Numbered from the stretch's first letter, positions 1-7,050 are shown. The stretch is DNA of 8,947 bases from Bacteroidales bacterium (GCA_900771035.1 CAAGML010000127.1:1-8947), one strand, 5' to 3'. A program made the numbers and translations. Notes: a model not told the origin generated them from the sequence alone.

Positions 1-140
1 TAACTGATGGGACATATATCCCTCGGAGACGGAGCAGGCTCCGTCTTTACAGGGGTTAGCGTGCAGTTATATAGAAGTCGGTCACATAGTTCGCTATGCT
101 TCCTCATTCCGCACAGCAATCTGCTCAAAACAAACTTCTA
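1..140. repeat. Non-coding region dense in inverted repeats, possible structured RNA or repeated palindromic element
   Basis: No credible gene lies here. Six inverted repeats can be read directly: 1-6 with 64-69 (TAACTG/CAGTTA); 9-12 with 19-22 (GGGA/TCCC); 27-35 with 38-46 (AGACGGAGC/GCTCCGTCT, 9 bp, 2-nt loop); 72-78 with 134-140 (TAGAAGT/ACTTCTA); 85-89 with 94-98 (CATAG/CTATG around TTCG); and 115-118 with 122-125 (AGCA/TGCT). Together they form two modules. Arm 1-6/64-69 encloses two hairpins, and arm 72-78/134-140 encloses two more in a three-way-junction layout. The region could be a structured RNA, a leader for the next gene, or a dispersed palindromic repeat. Which of these it is remains inference; the pairings themselves are seen. 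Confidence 0.5.
26..48 (+). terminator. GC-rich hairpin with a short T run, possible terminator of an upstream gene
   Basis: A perfect 9-bp stem (27-35 with 38-46), extended by a G·T pair at 26/47, is followed by only three Ts (46-48). The stem is strong but the T tract is too short for a convincing intrinsic terminator. It may instead be one arm of the larger structured element that fills 1-140. Any gene it would end lies outside the window. Confidence 0.3.
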
Positions 141-166
141 AAACCATCAAAATGAATTTATAGAAC

Positions 167-183
167 TCACCTTGAAAAGGTGA
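167..183 (+). other. Perfect hairpin upstream of the lipoprotein gene
   Basis: TCACCTT (167-173) and AAGGTGA (177-183) form a 7-bp perfect stem with a 3-nt loop, 38 nt before the ATG at 222. No T tract follows, so it is not a terminator. It overlaps the spacer of the weak candidate promoter at 171-200, so it may act as a DNA site rather than in RNA. Confidence 0.4.
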
Positions 184-200
184 AGCATTATGTAATCTCG
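171..200 (+). promoter_or_regulatory. Weak candidate Bacteroidetes-type promoter for the lipoprotein gene
   Basis: CTTG at 171-174 is followed after 18 nt by TAATCTCG at 193-200. The Bacteroidetes consensus is TTTG, about 19 nt, TAnnTTTG, so this matches 3 of 4 and 4 of 6 fixed positions. It would give a leader of roughly 20 nt. The stretch between it and the ATG is A-rich (TTTAAAAACAAATCAAT) with no Shine-Dalgarno sequence, as is common in this phylum. Confidence 0.25.
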
Positions 201-221
201 CACATTTAAAAACAAATCAAT

Positions 222-1532
222 ATGAAAAAAAAATTTTTGCTTTTGCTGGCAATAGTTGCCGGCTTTGTCGGGTGTAATAAGAATGAGATGTCTATAGCAC
301 CCGTTGAGGAAGAACGTATTGTGGAATTTTCTGTTATTGAGGAATCGGATGTGCCAAGCACTGATTTCTTCAATGCGGTCATGAGTCCTTTGAAGGCTGT
401 AGAGGGTGTTGACCTTGGCGAGCTTCAACGGGCGTGTGATGCGGCTGCAGGCAGGCAGAATGTGGCAGATAACAATACGTTGTCCCTTCCATTGTTCTAC
501 CGCATCGCACGTATCACTTACGTGACCAAGGATGCTGCCAATCAGAATGTGACTGTGTCCGCACAGGTCATTTATCCGCTTCTGCGCAAGATTAACAAGG
601 TTATGCTTGTCAACCACGGTACGCATATGGGCGTAGCGATGGTTCCGACATATATGACCTCTGTCGAGGCAATCGTTGCCGCTTCAGGCGCACTGTGTAT
701 CCTTCCAGATTATATCGGTGTGGGTGCATCGTCGAGCCATCCAGATCTTTACCTGAATGCCGAGGTTCACGGACGCACCAGCACAGATGCTCTTTTCGCT
801 CTGTTAGCGTTCGCAAAGCAGAAAAATGTCAATCTTGACAAGAAGTTCGATACTTATATCCTCGGTTACTCTCAGGGCGGCTCCGTTTCCCTGGCTACAT
901 TGAGGACCATTCAGTCACTTCCTGCCAACCAGCAGGCACAACTGAGGATTAAGAAGGTTATCTGCGGTGACGGTCCGTATGATTTGAGATGTACCTTCGA
1001 TAGCTTCGTGGCCGATGAGGAAGCAGGAAAGGTTATGGGTCTTGGCTCCGTCGTACCTTTAGTCATCAATAGTATGTTCAACAGCTACCCTGAAGAGATG
1101 GGGCAGTTCAATTATGAGGATTTCTTCACCCCATGGGCTCTTTCCACAGGTGTGCCACAGGCTGTCCGCAACAACGATGAGACTATTTGCGACATGATGA
1201 TCAGGCTGAACGATGCAAAATTGAGCGACATCCTCAATATGGACTACGTACAGAACAATCCCGAAGCGTATAACACCCTGATGACCATGATGGACAGACA
1301 GAACCTCTGCAACGGATGGCAGCCACGCTACCCTCTGCAGTTCTTCCATTGCAACCCTGACGGAATCGTCTCATACAACAATTTCGTGAACGCATACGCC
1401 GGTTTGCGGAACAGTTATGTCCTCACGCCAGATACCCCAAGCTCATCGATTGTGGGCGGCAATCCTCTTCTGCAACACATTTATGGCATGACCGTTATGT
1501 TGTCCAATGTCCTGATGGGAAAATATTACTAA
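222..1532 (+). CDS. Secreted lipoprotein, alpha/beta hydrolase (secretory lipase / esterase-like)
   Basis: This is a 436-residue predicted exported lipoprotein. Residues 1-18 are a lipoprotein signal: a KKK n-region, a hydrophobic LLLLAIVAGF core, and lipobox F-V-G-C with Cys18 as the lipidation site. The mature protein has an alpha/beta-hydrolase layout: NHG (131-133) as the likely oxyanion strand, DYIGVG (163-168) typical of secretory-lipase relatives, and the nucleophile elbow GYSQGG with Ser217. Asp380 (NPDGIV) and His419 (LLQHIYG) are the likely acid and base, and their order and spacing fit a Ser-Asp-His triad. The substrate is probably an ester, but lipid, acyl-sugar or peptide cannot be told apart from sequence. 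Residues after Cys18 (NKNE) only weakly resemble the Bacteroidetes surface-export signal, so outer-membrane anchoring is inferred and the leaflet is uncertain. The gene stands alone, ending before a strong terminator. The start ATG at 222 directly precedes the signal peptide. Fold and lipoprotein calls are firm; specificity is unknown. Confidence 0.85.
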   Translation: MKKKFLLLLAIVAGFVGCNKNEMSIAPVEEERIVEFSVIEESDVPSTDFFNAVMSPLKAVEGVDLGELQRACDAAAGRQNVADNNTLSLPLFYRIARITYVTKDAANQNVTVSAQVIYPLLRKINKVMLVNHGTHMGVAMVPTYMTSVEAIVAASGALCILPDYIGVGASSSHPDLYLNAEVHGRTSTDALFALLAFAKQKNVNLDKKFDTYILGYSQGGSVSLATLRTIQSLPANQQAQLRIKKVICGDGPYDLRCTFDSFVADEEAGKVMGLGSVVPLVINSMFNSYPEEMGQFNYEDFFTPWALSTGVPQAVRNNDETICDMMIRLNDAKLSDILNMDYVQNNPEAYNTLMTMMDRQNLCNGWQPRYPLQFFHCNPDGIVSYNNFVNAYAGLRNSYVLTPDTPSSSIVGGNPLLQHIYGMTVMLSNVLMGKYY

Positions 1533-1569
1533 ACGTCGATTTTCACGGAATAAGTGGATCACAAGAAGC

Positions 1570-1611
1570 AAAAATGCCAGTCGGGGAACATTCCTCAACT
1601 GGCATTTTTTT
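1570..1611 (+). terminator. Strong intrinsic terminator of the lipoprotein gene, possibly bidirectional
   Basis: AAAAATGCCAGT (1570-1581) pairs perfectly with ACTGGCATTTTT (1598-1609) across a 16-nt loop. Seven Ts (1605-1611) follow in the plus direction. It begins 37 nt after the TAA stop. Five As at 1570-1574 give a T run on the other strand, so it could also stop minus-strand transcripts that escape the rplS terminator. Confidence 0.9.
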
Positions 1612-1792
1612 GGGGGCTTTATAAAGAAAACAATCGAGCCTTTTCAAGGACAAATGCAACAACCTTTTTTGAGTTGGCTCTGCTTCCGATTTGATGCGAT
1701 TTCAATAATTTCAATAATTTCACCTGAAAAGCTGGGGGTCATATTTGAATCTTTCAGGAAAAGATATGTATGTCTGAAAGCGGTAATGACAG

Positions 1793-1834
1793 AAAAAGCG
1801 AGAGGTGCTTCGTGATGAAGCACCTCTCGCTTTT
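1793..1834 (-). terminator. Strong intrinsic terminator of rplS
   Basis: An 18-bp perfect stem (1794-1811 with 1817-1834) has a 5-nt loop. On the minus strand it starts 14 nt after the rplS stop and runs into five Us (1797-1793). Its plus-strand form also ends in TTTT (1831-1834), so it is nearly symmetrical and could act in both directions. Confidence 0.92.
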
Positions 1835-1848
1835 GTCAAGCGGCAAGA

Positions 1849-2196
1849 TTAACGTTTTTCAGCAATACGTGCAGCCTTGCCTGTGAGTTTACGAAGATAG
1901 TAAAGTTTCGCACGGCGTACTTTACCGACCTTGTTAAGTTCGATGTTCTCGATAAATGGCGAGTTCATAGGGAAAATACGCTCTACGCCGACGTTATCGG
2001 AAATTTTGCGAACAGTAATACGCTTCGAGTCGCAGTGACCAGAGATTCTGATTACGACACCGCGGTATTTCTGAATACGCTCTTTGTTTCCCTCTTTGAT
2101 ACGATAGTCAATAGTGATTGTGTCACCACTCTTGAACTTAGGGAACTCTTTTTTCTCTCCTGCGAAAGCAGCTTCCGCAATTTTGATTAAATCCAT
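1849..2196 (-). CDS. rplS: 50S ribosomal protein L19
   Basis: This is a 115-residue ribosomal protein L19, the usual size for the family. L19 sits at the 30S-50S interface of the large subunit. Recognisable family blocks, in order, are the N-terminal helix MDLIKIAEAAF, then SGDTITIDYRIKEGNKERIQ, YRGVVIRISG, TVRKISDNVGVERIFP, and the basic C-terminus VGKVRRAKLYYLR followed by GKAARI. The start is the ATG at 2196, giving the MDLIKIAE beginning I recall as usual for Bacteroidetes L19. A TTG two codons upstream is in frame but adds only residues outside the family alignment. The gene lies 89 nt after tonB, has its own candidate promoter in the end of tonB, and is followed by a strong terminator. 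No ribosomal-protein neighbours (rpsP, rimM, trmD) are present in the window, unlike the classical proteobacterial order. Confidence 0.97.
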   Translation of the reverse strand: MDLIKIAEAAFAGEKKEFPKFKSGDTITIDYRIKEGNKERIQKYRGVVIRISGHCDSKRITVRKISDNVGVERIFPMNSPFIENIELNKVGKVRRAKLYYLRKLTGKAARIAEKR

Positions 2197-2224
2197 GTTC
2201 AATGGTTGTTAAGAGTAAATACTG

Positions 2225-2267
2225 GTGCAGCATTCACAGGCATCTCTATTCCTGTCAGCGGCTACAC
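2225..2267 (-). ncRNA. Candidate structured leader of rplS
   Basis: On the minus strand a two-part stem can be drawn 28 nt before the rplS ATG. The outer arms are 2261-2267 and 2225-2231 (GTGTAGC/GCTGCAC, 7 pairs including one G·U). The inner arms are 2251-2255 and 2236-2240 (ACAGG/CCTGT) with a 10-nt loop. Ribosomal-protein genes often have leaders that bind the product as feedback control, so autoregulation is a reasonable inference. A caveat is that the outer 5' arm overlaps the candidate promoter element at 2267-2274, so a transcript from that promoter would contain only part of the outer stem. Read-through RNA from tonB would contain all of it. Confidence 0.4.
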
Positions 2268-2298
2268 GAAAATATGTCATTAAATTTAATGAGCCAAT
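2267..2298 (-). promoter_or_regulatory. Likely Bacteroidetes-type promoter for rplS, overlapping the end of tonB
   Basis: On the minus strand, ATTG (2298-2295) is followed after 20 nt by TATTTTCG (2274-2267). Against TTTG, ~19 nt, TAnnTTTG this matches 3 of 4 and 5 of 6 fixed positions. The upstream element lies inside the last codons of tonB. Transcription would start near 2263, giving a leader of about 67 nt. Confidence 0.55.
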
Positions 2299-2981
2299 TT
2301 GAATACCACAGGCACCGTGAATTTACAGTGAACGGCCTTGCCACGCTGCTTGCCAGGTTTCCACTTAGGCATTCTCGATATGAGGCGGATAGCCTCGGCA
2401 TCAAGCGACTTGTCAGCGGAACGGAGGACAACGACATCACCTACAGAGCCATCCTTGCGGACGGTGAACTGGCAAATCACCCTACCCTGAATACCCATTT
2501 CCTGAGCCATGACAGGGTATTTGATGTTGTCGCGGAAATATTTCATCATAGCCTCGTTTCCGCCAGGGAATGATGGCTGTTCCTCCACAACCTGGAAAAT
2601 CTTATCCTCGTCTTCCTCTTCAGCCTCAATGGCAGGAGGAGCCTGTGTGATTACCACAGCAGTTTTAGAGTTGTCCTCAGAAGAGAAATTGGTATCATCG
2701 ACTTTCTTGTCATTCTCGACAAGCACGATTTCCTCAATGACAGTCTCAGCAATCTCTTCCTGCTCTGGTGGTGGTGGGGTTTCTTCCTGAATGGTTTGTT
2801 CGATATCCAATTCCTCCTCGAATGCTTCGGTCTGGATGTCGGTGATTTCTGCCACGACAATGTCAGACTCAGTCCATTCAAAAGCGACATAGAGACACGA
2901 CAGAGCTATTACCAAGCCGATAAGCACGTACGTAGCGCGCTTGTTCTCAAGATTTGCAGTTGCTGATTTTTTTAATTCCAT
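2286..2981 (-). CDS. tonB: TonB-family energy transducer
   Basis: This is a 231-residue inner-membrane-anchored TonB protein. TonB couples the proton motive force, harvested by ExbB/ExbD, to outer-membrane TonB-dependent receptors (SusC-type in this phylum). Visible parts: a short cytoplasmic N-terminus; one membrane anchor at about 17-36 (ATYVLIG…LYVAF); and a periplasmic linker at about 45-130 that is strongly acidic and proline-bearing (ETPPPPEQEE, later EAEEEDED). The C-terminal TonB domain is at about 135-228, with PSFPGG, NIKYPVMAQEMGIQGRV, FTVRKDGSVGDVVVLRS, LDAEAIRL and MPKWKPGKQRGK. The Glu/Asp-rich linker with a single short Pro run is typical of Bacteroidetes TonBs rather than the Lys-Pro/Glu-Pro repeats of E. 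coli. No exbB/exbD lies nearby, and phylum members usually carry several tonB paralogues, so its receptor is unknown. The ATG at 2981 sits downstream of a perfect promoter. Confidence 0.93.
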   Translation of the reverse strand: MELKKSATANLENKRATYVLIGLVIALSCLYVAFEWTESDIVVAEITDIQTEAFEEELDIEQTIQEETPPPPEQEEIAETVIEEIVLVENDKKVDDTNFSSEDNSKTAVVITQAPPAIEAEEEDEDKIFQVVEEQPSFPGGNEAMMKYFRDNIKYPVMAQEMGIQGRVICQFTVRKDGSVGDVVVLRSADKSLDAEAIRLISRMPKWKPGKQRGKAVHCKFTVPVVFKLAH

Positions 2982-3009
2982 AATTTTATTTTATTGCTAA
3001 TCAACACAT

Positions 3010-3035
3010 TGGCAGCACACAAAGTGTTCTTGCCA
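3010..3035 (-). other. Hairpin in the tonB 5' leader
   Basis: TGGCA (minus strand, 3035-3031) pairs with TGCCA (3014-3010). An inner ACAC/GTGT stem (3027-3024 with 3020-3017) closes on a 3-nt loop, with a small 3/2 internal loop between the stems. It lies 28 nt before the tonB start and inside the transcript predicted from the promoter at 3067-3097. No T run follows, so it does not look like a terminator. It could affect message stability or translation. Confidence 0.45.
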
Positions 3036-3066
3036 GTTATGCTGACTGTATTTACGAAATTCACCG

Positions 3067-3097
3067 CAAAATTACTACTTTTTTTCTTACCGACAAA
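3067..3097 (-). promoter_or_regulatory. Perfect Bacteroidetes primary-sigma promoter for tonB
   Basis: On the minus strand TTTG (3097-3094) is followed after exactly 19 nt by TAATTTTG (3074-3067). This matches the established Bacteroidetes -33/-7 consensus (TTTG, TAnnTTTG) at every fixed position. Transcription should start near 3063, leaving a leader of about 80 nt before the tonB ATG. The spacer is A-rich on the minus strand. It makes tonB independent of the uvrA-ychF unit. Confidence 0.85.
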
Positions 3098-3137
3098 GCC
3101 TTTTGCGATATTTTTTCTGATTTTTATTTCAGAGGCA

Positions 3138-4241
3138 TCAGACATTGAACCTAAAGTGCATAACATCACCGTCTTCCACAATATAATCCTTGCCTTCGAC
3201 ACCGAGTTTGCCAGCCTCTTTGACCGCAGCCTCAGACCCCAATGCAATATAATCATCGTACTTGATGACCTCAGCGCGGATGAAGCCTTTTTCGAAGTCA
3301 GTATGGATGACACCGGCGCACTGTGGGGCTTTCCATCCCTCGCGGAAGGTCCATGCCTTGACCTCAAGCTCCCCTGCCGTGAAATAGGTTCGGAGCCTCA
3401 AGAGCGCGTACGCCGATTTGATGAGACGTGACACGCCTGACTCGTGAAGTCCGAGTTCCTCAAGGAACATCTGACGCTCCTCGTATGTCTCAAGCTCGGC
3501 AATCTCGCTTTCGATTTTCGCCGCCACTATCAATACCTCGGCATTCTCGTTCCGGACGGCCTCGCGCACCTGTTCGACGTATTTGTTACCGTTAACGGCA
3601 CTTGCCTCGTCAACATTGCATATATACATAACAGGCTTGGCGGTCAGGAGAAAAAGCTCGCGGGCTATCTTCTGGTCGTCTTTGCTGTCAAAGGAGACAG
3701 TACGCGCAGGCTCGCCTTTGGAGAGTGCCTCATGGAATTTGAGCAGCACCTCATAAACCTGTTTTGCCTGTTTGTCTCCGCCTGTCTGCGCCTGTTTCTG
3801 AACCTTCTGGATACGTTGCTCCACAGTCTCAAGGTCCTTGAGCATCAGTTCAGTGTCGATAATCTCCTTGTCACGGACAGGATTTACGCTACCTTCCTCG
3901 TGTGTGACGTTATCGTCATCGAAACATCTGAGCACATGCAGTATGGCATCTGTCTCGCGTATGTTAGCGAGGAATTTGTTGCCTAAGCCTTCGCCCTTCG
4001 ACGCACCTTTCACCAGTCCGGCGATATCGACAATCTCGACAGTCGCAGGGACTATGCGTGACGGGTGAACAAGTTCCGCCAGTTTGGTGAGGCGTTCGTC
4101 AGGGACTGTGATTACGCCCACGTTAGGCTCAATTGTGCAAAAAGGGAAATTTGCCGCCTGTGCCTTGGCATTCGACAGGCAGTTGAAAAGAGTCGATTTG
4201 CCAACGTTAGGCAAACCTACGATTCCACATTGTAAAGACAT
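3138..4241 (-). CDS. ychF: Obg-like ribosome-binding ATPase YchF (OLA1 family)
   Basis: This is 367 residues, full length for the YchF/OLA1 family of TRAFAC GTPase-fold proteins that prefer ATP. These cytoplasmic proteins bind ribosomes and are linked to translation and the oxidative-stress response. In order: P-loop GLPNVGKST (9-17); switch region ending in the [10 protein letters not shown] block (72-81); an inserted coiled-coil-like helical region at about 125-200; and NVDE at 209-212 in place of the NKxD guanine-specificity motif, which is the family hallmark behind ATP preference. The C-terminal TGS domain is at about 282-365 ([18 protein letters not shown]…[17 protein letters not shown]…[11 protein letters not shown]). 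The start ATG at 4241 lies 2 nt after the uvrA stop, so the two are very likely co-transcribed and translationally linked. Upstream bases are A-rich with no Shine-Dalgarno sequence. I see no intrinsic terminator after it. Confidence 0.98.
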   Translation of the reverse strand: MSLQCGIVGLPNVGKSTLFNCLSNAKAQAANFPFCTIEPNVGVITVPDERLTKLAELVHPSRIVPATVEIVDIAGLVKGASKGEGLGNKFLANIRETDAILHVLRCFDDDNVTHEEGSVNPVRDKEIIDTELMLKDLETVEQRIQKVQKQAQTGGDKQAKQVYEVLLKFHEALSKGEPARTVSFDSKDDQKIARELFLLTAKPVMYICNVDEASAVNGNKYVEQVREAVRNENAEVLIVAAKIESEIAELETYEERQMFLEELGLHESGVSRLIKSAYALLRLRTYFTAGELEVKAWTFREGWKAPQCAGVIHTDFEKGFIRAEVIKYDDYIALGSEAAVKEAGKLGVEGKDYIVEDGDVMHFRFNV

Positions 4242-4243
4242 AT

Positions 4244-7018
4244 CTATTTTAAGCTTATTATTTCCGGTATTATCTGCTCAGGCGTACCCTGCCCGACAAT
4301 CTGCCCACCTTTCTTTCCCGCGTCAGGACCGAGATTTATCACCCAGTCAGCCTGACGTATTATATCGAGGTTATGCTCAACCACCAACACAGTGTTTCCT
4401 TTGTTGACCAACCTTTGCAACACTCCTGTAAGGATTTTTATATCCTCGAAGTGAAGTCCCGTCGTCGGTTCGTCCAATATATAGAGTGTCCTGCCGGTAT
4501 CTTTCTTGGCAAGTTCCGTGGCAAGTTTCACACGCTGGCTCTCGCCGCCTGACAACGTTGTGCTGCTCTGCCCCAGTTTGACGTAACCAAGTCCCACATC
4601 CTGCAACGTACGCAGTTTGGATATAAAGAATGGCATATTCTCGAAGAACTCCACAGCCTGGTTTATAGTCATGTCAAGCACGTCGGCTATGGATTTGCCC
4701 TTGAAACGCACCTCCAATGTCTCTTTGTTATACCGTTTGCCCTCGCAGACCTCGCATGGGACAAACACGTCCGGCATGAAATTCATCTCCAAACGCTTGT
4801 AACCCATGCCGCCGCACTCCTCGCATCTGCCGCCTTTTGCATTGAACGAGAAACGGTTAGGCTTGTACCCACGAGCCCTTGCCTCGGGCAGGGTCGAGAA
4901 CAACAGTCTGATGTCGTTGAACACCCCTGTATATGTTGCAGGGTTGGAACGTGGCGTACGCCCGATAGGATCCTGGTCAATCATGATGACTTTGTCGAGG
5001 TTGCCAGTCCCCTCAATGCTGTCGTACGGCAATGGTTTTTCCTTGGAACTATAGAAATAAGAGGTCAGAATCGGGCGCAGCGTCGCATTGACCAACGTCG
5101 ATTTTCCACTGCCCGACACACCTGCTATGCACACAAACATACCCAAAGGCAAATCCAACGTCACCGATTTCAGGTTGTTGCCCCTTGCGCCCTTCAGCAC
5201 AAGGTGCTTGCCGTTGCCTTTGCGCCTCTCAGCAGGAATCTCAATCTTCCGTTCCCCGTTCAGGTACTGAGCAGTGATTGTGTTGGCGTTCAACATCTTC
5301 TTCAGAGTGCCCTGAAAGACCACATTTCCTCCCAAGCGTCCTGCGCCAGGTCCCATGTCAACGATATAGTCGGCAGCACGCATCATCTCCTCGTCATGCT
5401 CAACGACAATAACGGTATTCCCCACATCCCTGAGTTTCTGAAGCGACCTTATCAATCTCAGGTTGTCACGGTTATGCAAACCAATGCTCGGCTCGTCAAG
5501 TATGTAAAGCACGTTGACAAGCTGACTGCCAATCTGTGTGGCAAGCCTGATGCGCTGACTCTCACCGCCCGACAATGTGGCAGAAGGACGACCGAGTGTC
5601 AGATAGCCCAATCCTACGTCCAACAGGAATTTCAGTCGCGTCTTTATCTCCTTTATAATCTCTTTGGCTATGGTTCTTTGCCGCTCGTCCAGGTTTTTCT
5701 CCGTCCTGAGCAGCCAGTCGTGCAGGTCGTCGAGCTGCATTTCCTGCACCTCGGCTATATTCTTGCCGGCAATCCTGTAGCTTAACGCCTCTTCGTTGAG
5801 CCTTGCGCCGAGGCAATGCGGACAGACGGCATGTGAATAGTAATCGTGCGCCCATTTCTGAGCAGTCTCGTTACCCTCCTCCTGCTGCATCTCGATATAA
5901 TGCAGAAGTCCCTCATACTGCGTGCTGCTCACTCCCTCATCGCTTTGCAGATAGACATTCTCCGTCGTTCCGTTCATTATTTCGTCCATGCCTTCGGACG
6001 GAATCTGGTGTATAGGAGTTTCGAGCGTGAACCCGTGTTTGTTGGCAATAGACTCTATCTGACGGAATATGTAATTGTTCTTTTTTTTGCCTAAAGGCTC
6101 GATTCCACCGTCGGCAATGCTCTTCCTGACATCAGGGATAATCTTACCCATGTCAATGATATTCACAAAGCCGAGACCCTTGCACTTTGGACACGCTCCT
6201 TTTGGCGAGTTGAACGAAAAGTTGTGCGGTGCAGGTTCACTATATGATATGCCAGTGTCAGGATCCATCAGGTGACGCGACAAAAATCTCACGCTCTCCG
6301 TCCCTTTAGTCATAATCATAATCACCCCGTCACCAAGGTCCATTGCCTTGCGCACGCTCTTCTTCAACCGTTCCGCATCAACATCCCTCACTATGAGTTT
6401 ATCCACCACGACTTCAATGTCATGGTTCTTGTATCTATCCACCTTCATTCCCGCCTTCACCTCGTCCATCACACCGTCAATCCTGACATTCAGGTATCCT
6501 TTTTTGCGTATGGTCTCAAAAAGTTCCTTGTAATGGCCTTTACGGTTACGCACCACAGGGGCGAGGAGGTATATCGGCTGCTGGTCATACTCCTTGCGGA
6601 TGACATCAAGAATCATCTCCTCGGTGTATTTGACCATTTTCCCGCCTGTCAGATAGCTATACGCCGTGCCAGCCCTCGCATACAAAAGTCGCATGAAATC
6701 GTATATTTCGGTCACTGTGCCTACTGTTGAGCGAGGATTGCGGTTGACGGTCTTCTGCTCTATGGCGATTACGGGACTTAAACCGCTGATATGGTCAACG
6801 TCCGGACGGTCAACATTGCCCATGAAATTGCGAGCGTATGCAGAGAAAGTCTCGATATAACGTCTCTGACCTTCAGCGTATATTGTGTCGAAAGCCAACG
6901 ACGATTTGCCACTGCCGCTCACGCCTGTGATGACGGTCAACGAATTGCGGGGAATCTCAACGTCAACGTTCTTCAGGTTATTGACCCTTGCTCCTGATAT
7001 TTCGATTTTCTTTGCCAT
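4244..7018 (-). CDS. uvrA: Excinuclease ABC subunit A (UvrA)
   Basis: This is 924 residues, close to the usual UvrA length (about 940). UvrA dimers with UvrB recognise bulky DNA lesions in nucleotide excision repair. There are two ABC ATPase modules. Module I has Walker [10 protein letters not shown] (32-40), a UvrB-binding region at about 130-245, CPKC (276-279), an insertion domain at about 285-395, CPHC (399-402), signature LSGGES (482-487) and Walker B ILDEPS (506-511). Module II has Walker [10 protein letters not shown] (633-641), a zinc module with CEEC (732-735) and CEVC (755-758), signature LSGGES (823-828) and Walker B ILDEPT (847-852). The CxxC pair that in E. coli precedes the first-module CPxC (Cys253/256) is replaced by LMDPDTG around 250-256. 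The C-terminus ends at [14 protein letters not shown], without the Gly-rich tail of E. coli UvrA. Start is ATG 7018. It leads the uvrA-ychF unit. Orthology to UvrA1 rather than a second paralogue is inferred from the intact UvrB-binding region. Confidence 0.98.
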   Translation of the reverse strand: MAKKIEISGARVNNLKNVDVEIPRNSLTVITGVSGSGKSSLAFDTIYAEGQRRYIETFSAYARNFMGNVDRPDVDHISGLSPVIAIEQKTVNRNPRSTVGTVTEIYDFMRLLYARAGTAYSYLTGGKMVKYTEEMILDVIRKEYDQQPIYLLAPVVRNRKGHYKELFETIRKKGYLNVRIDGVMDEVKAGMKVDRYKNHDIEVVVDKLIVRDVDAERLKKSVRKAMDLGDGVIMIMTKGTESVRFLSRHLMDPDTGISYSEPAPHNFSFNSPKGACPKCKGLGFVNIIDMGKIIPDVRKSIADGGIEPLGKKKNNYIFRQIESIANKHGFTLETPIHQIPSEGMDEIMNGTTENVYLQSDEGVSSTQYEGLLHYIEMQQEEGNETAQKWAHDYYSHAVCPHCLGARLNEEALSYRIAGKNIAEVQEMQLDDLHDWLLRTEKNLDERQRTIAKEIIKEIKTRLKFLLDVGLGYLTLGRPSATLSGGESQRIRLATQIGSQLVNVLYILDEPSIGLHNRDNLRLIRSLQKLRDVGNTVIVVEHDEEMMRAADYIVDMGPGAGRLGGNVVFQGTLKKMLNANTITAQYLNGERKIEIPAERRKGNGKHLVLKGARGNNLKSVTLDLPLGMFVCIAGVSGSGKSTLVNATLRPILTSYFYSSKEKPLPYDSIEGTGNLDKVIMIDQDPIGRTPRSNPATYTGVFNDIRLLFSTLPEARARGYKPNRFSFNAKGGRCEECGGMGYKRLEMNFMPDVFVPCEVCEGKRYNKETLEVRFKGKSIADVLDMTINQAVEFFENMPFFISKLRTLQDVGLGYVKLGQSSTTLSGGESQRVKLATELAKKDTGRTLYILDEPTTGLHFEDIKILTGVLQRLVNKGNTVLVVEHNLDIIRQADWVINLGPDAGKKGGQIVGQGTPEQIIPEIISLK

Positions 7019-7050
7019 TTAGTGATGATAAAATAATAATTTGGTACAAT

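Larger units (their letters stand above)
1533..1848. other. Convergent intergenic region between the lipoprotein gene and rplS
   Basis: No gene is seen in these 316 bases. It holds the lipoprotein terminator (1570-1611) and the rplS terminator (1793-1834). Between them are a tandem repeat TTCAATAAT x2 plus TTC (1701-1721); an inverted repeat GAGCC/GGCTC (1636-1640 with 1676-1680); and TTTCAGG (1752-1758), which can pair either with CCTGAAA upstream (1723-1729) or, in a frame shifted by one base, with CTGAAAG downstream (1774-1780, pairing 1751-1757). Neither alternative hairpin is followed by a useful T tract. Confidence 0.7.

Noticed and set aside
147..626. Minus-strand 159-codon ORF opposite the start of the lipoprotein gene
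   Set aside because: It lies mostly antisense to a clear signal peptide and hydrolase, and its translation shows no recognisable domain.
2197..2202. TTG start for rplS adding two residues
   Set aside because: ATG at 2196 gives the MDLIKIAE start expected for the family and follows the leader directly.
3117..3134. Inverted repeat TCTGA/TCAGA just after the ychF stop as a ychF terminator
   Set aside because: Only 5 bp, and followed on the minus strand by an A run rather than a T run.
2972..3145. 57-codon minus-strand ORF bridging ychF and tonB: its ATG overlaps the ychF stop (ATGTCTGA) and its TAA overlaps the tonB start
   Set aside because: The neat overlaps are tempting, but the perfect tonB promoter and a leader hairpin lie inside it, the composition is that of an AT-rich intergenic region, and the translation shows no recognisable family. 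Treated as chance.
3444..3986. Plus-strand 180-codon ORF antisense to ychF
   Set aside because: It is a shadow of ychF; the minus strand gives a full-length family protein and the plus strand nothing recognisable.
5204..5785. Plus-strand 193-codon ORF antisense to uvrA, and others such as 6272-6730
   Set aside because: These are shadow frames over an intact uvrA, with no promoter, start context or domain support.
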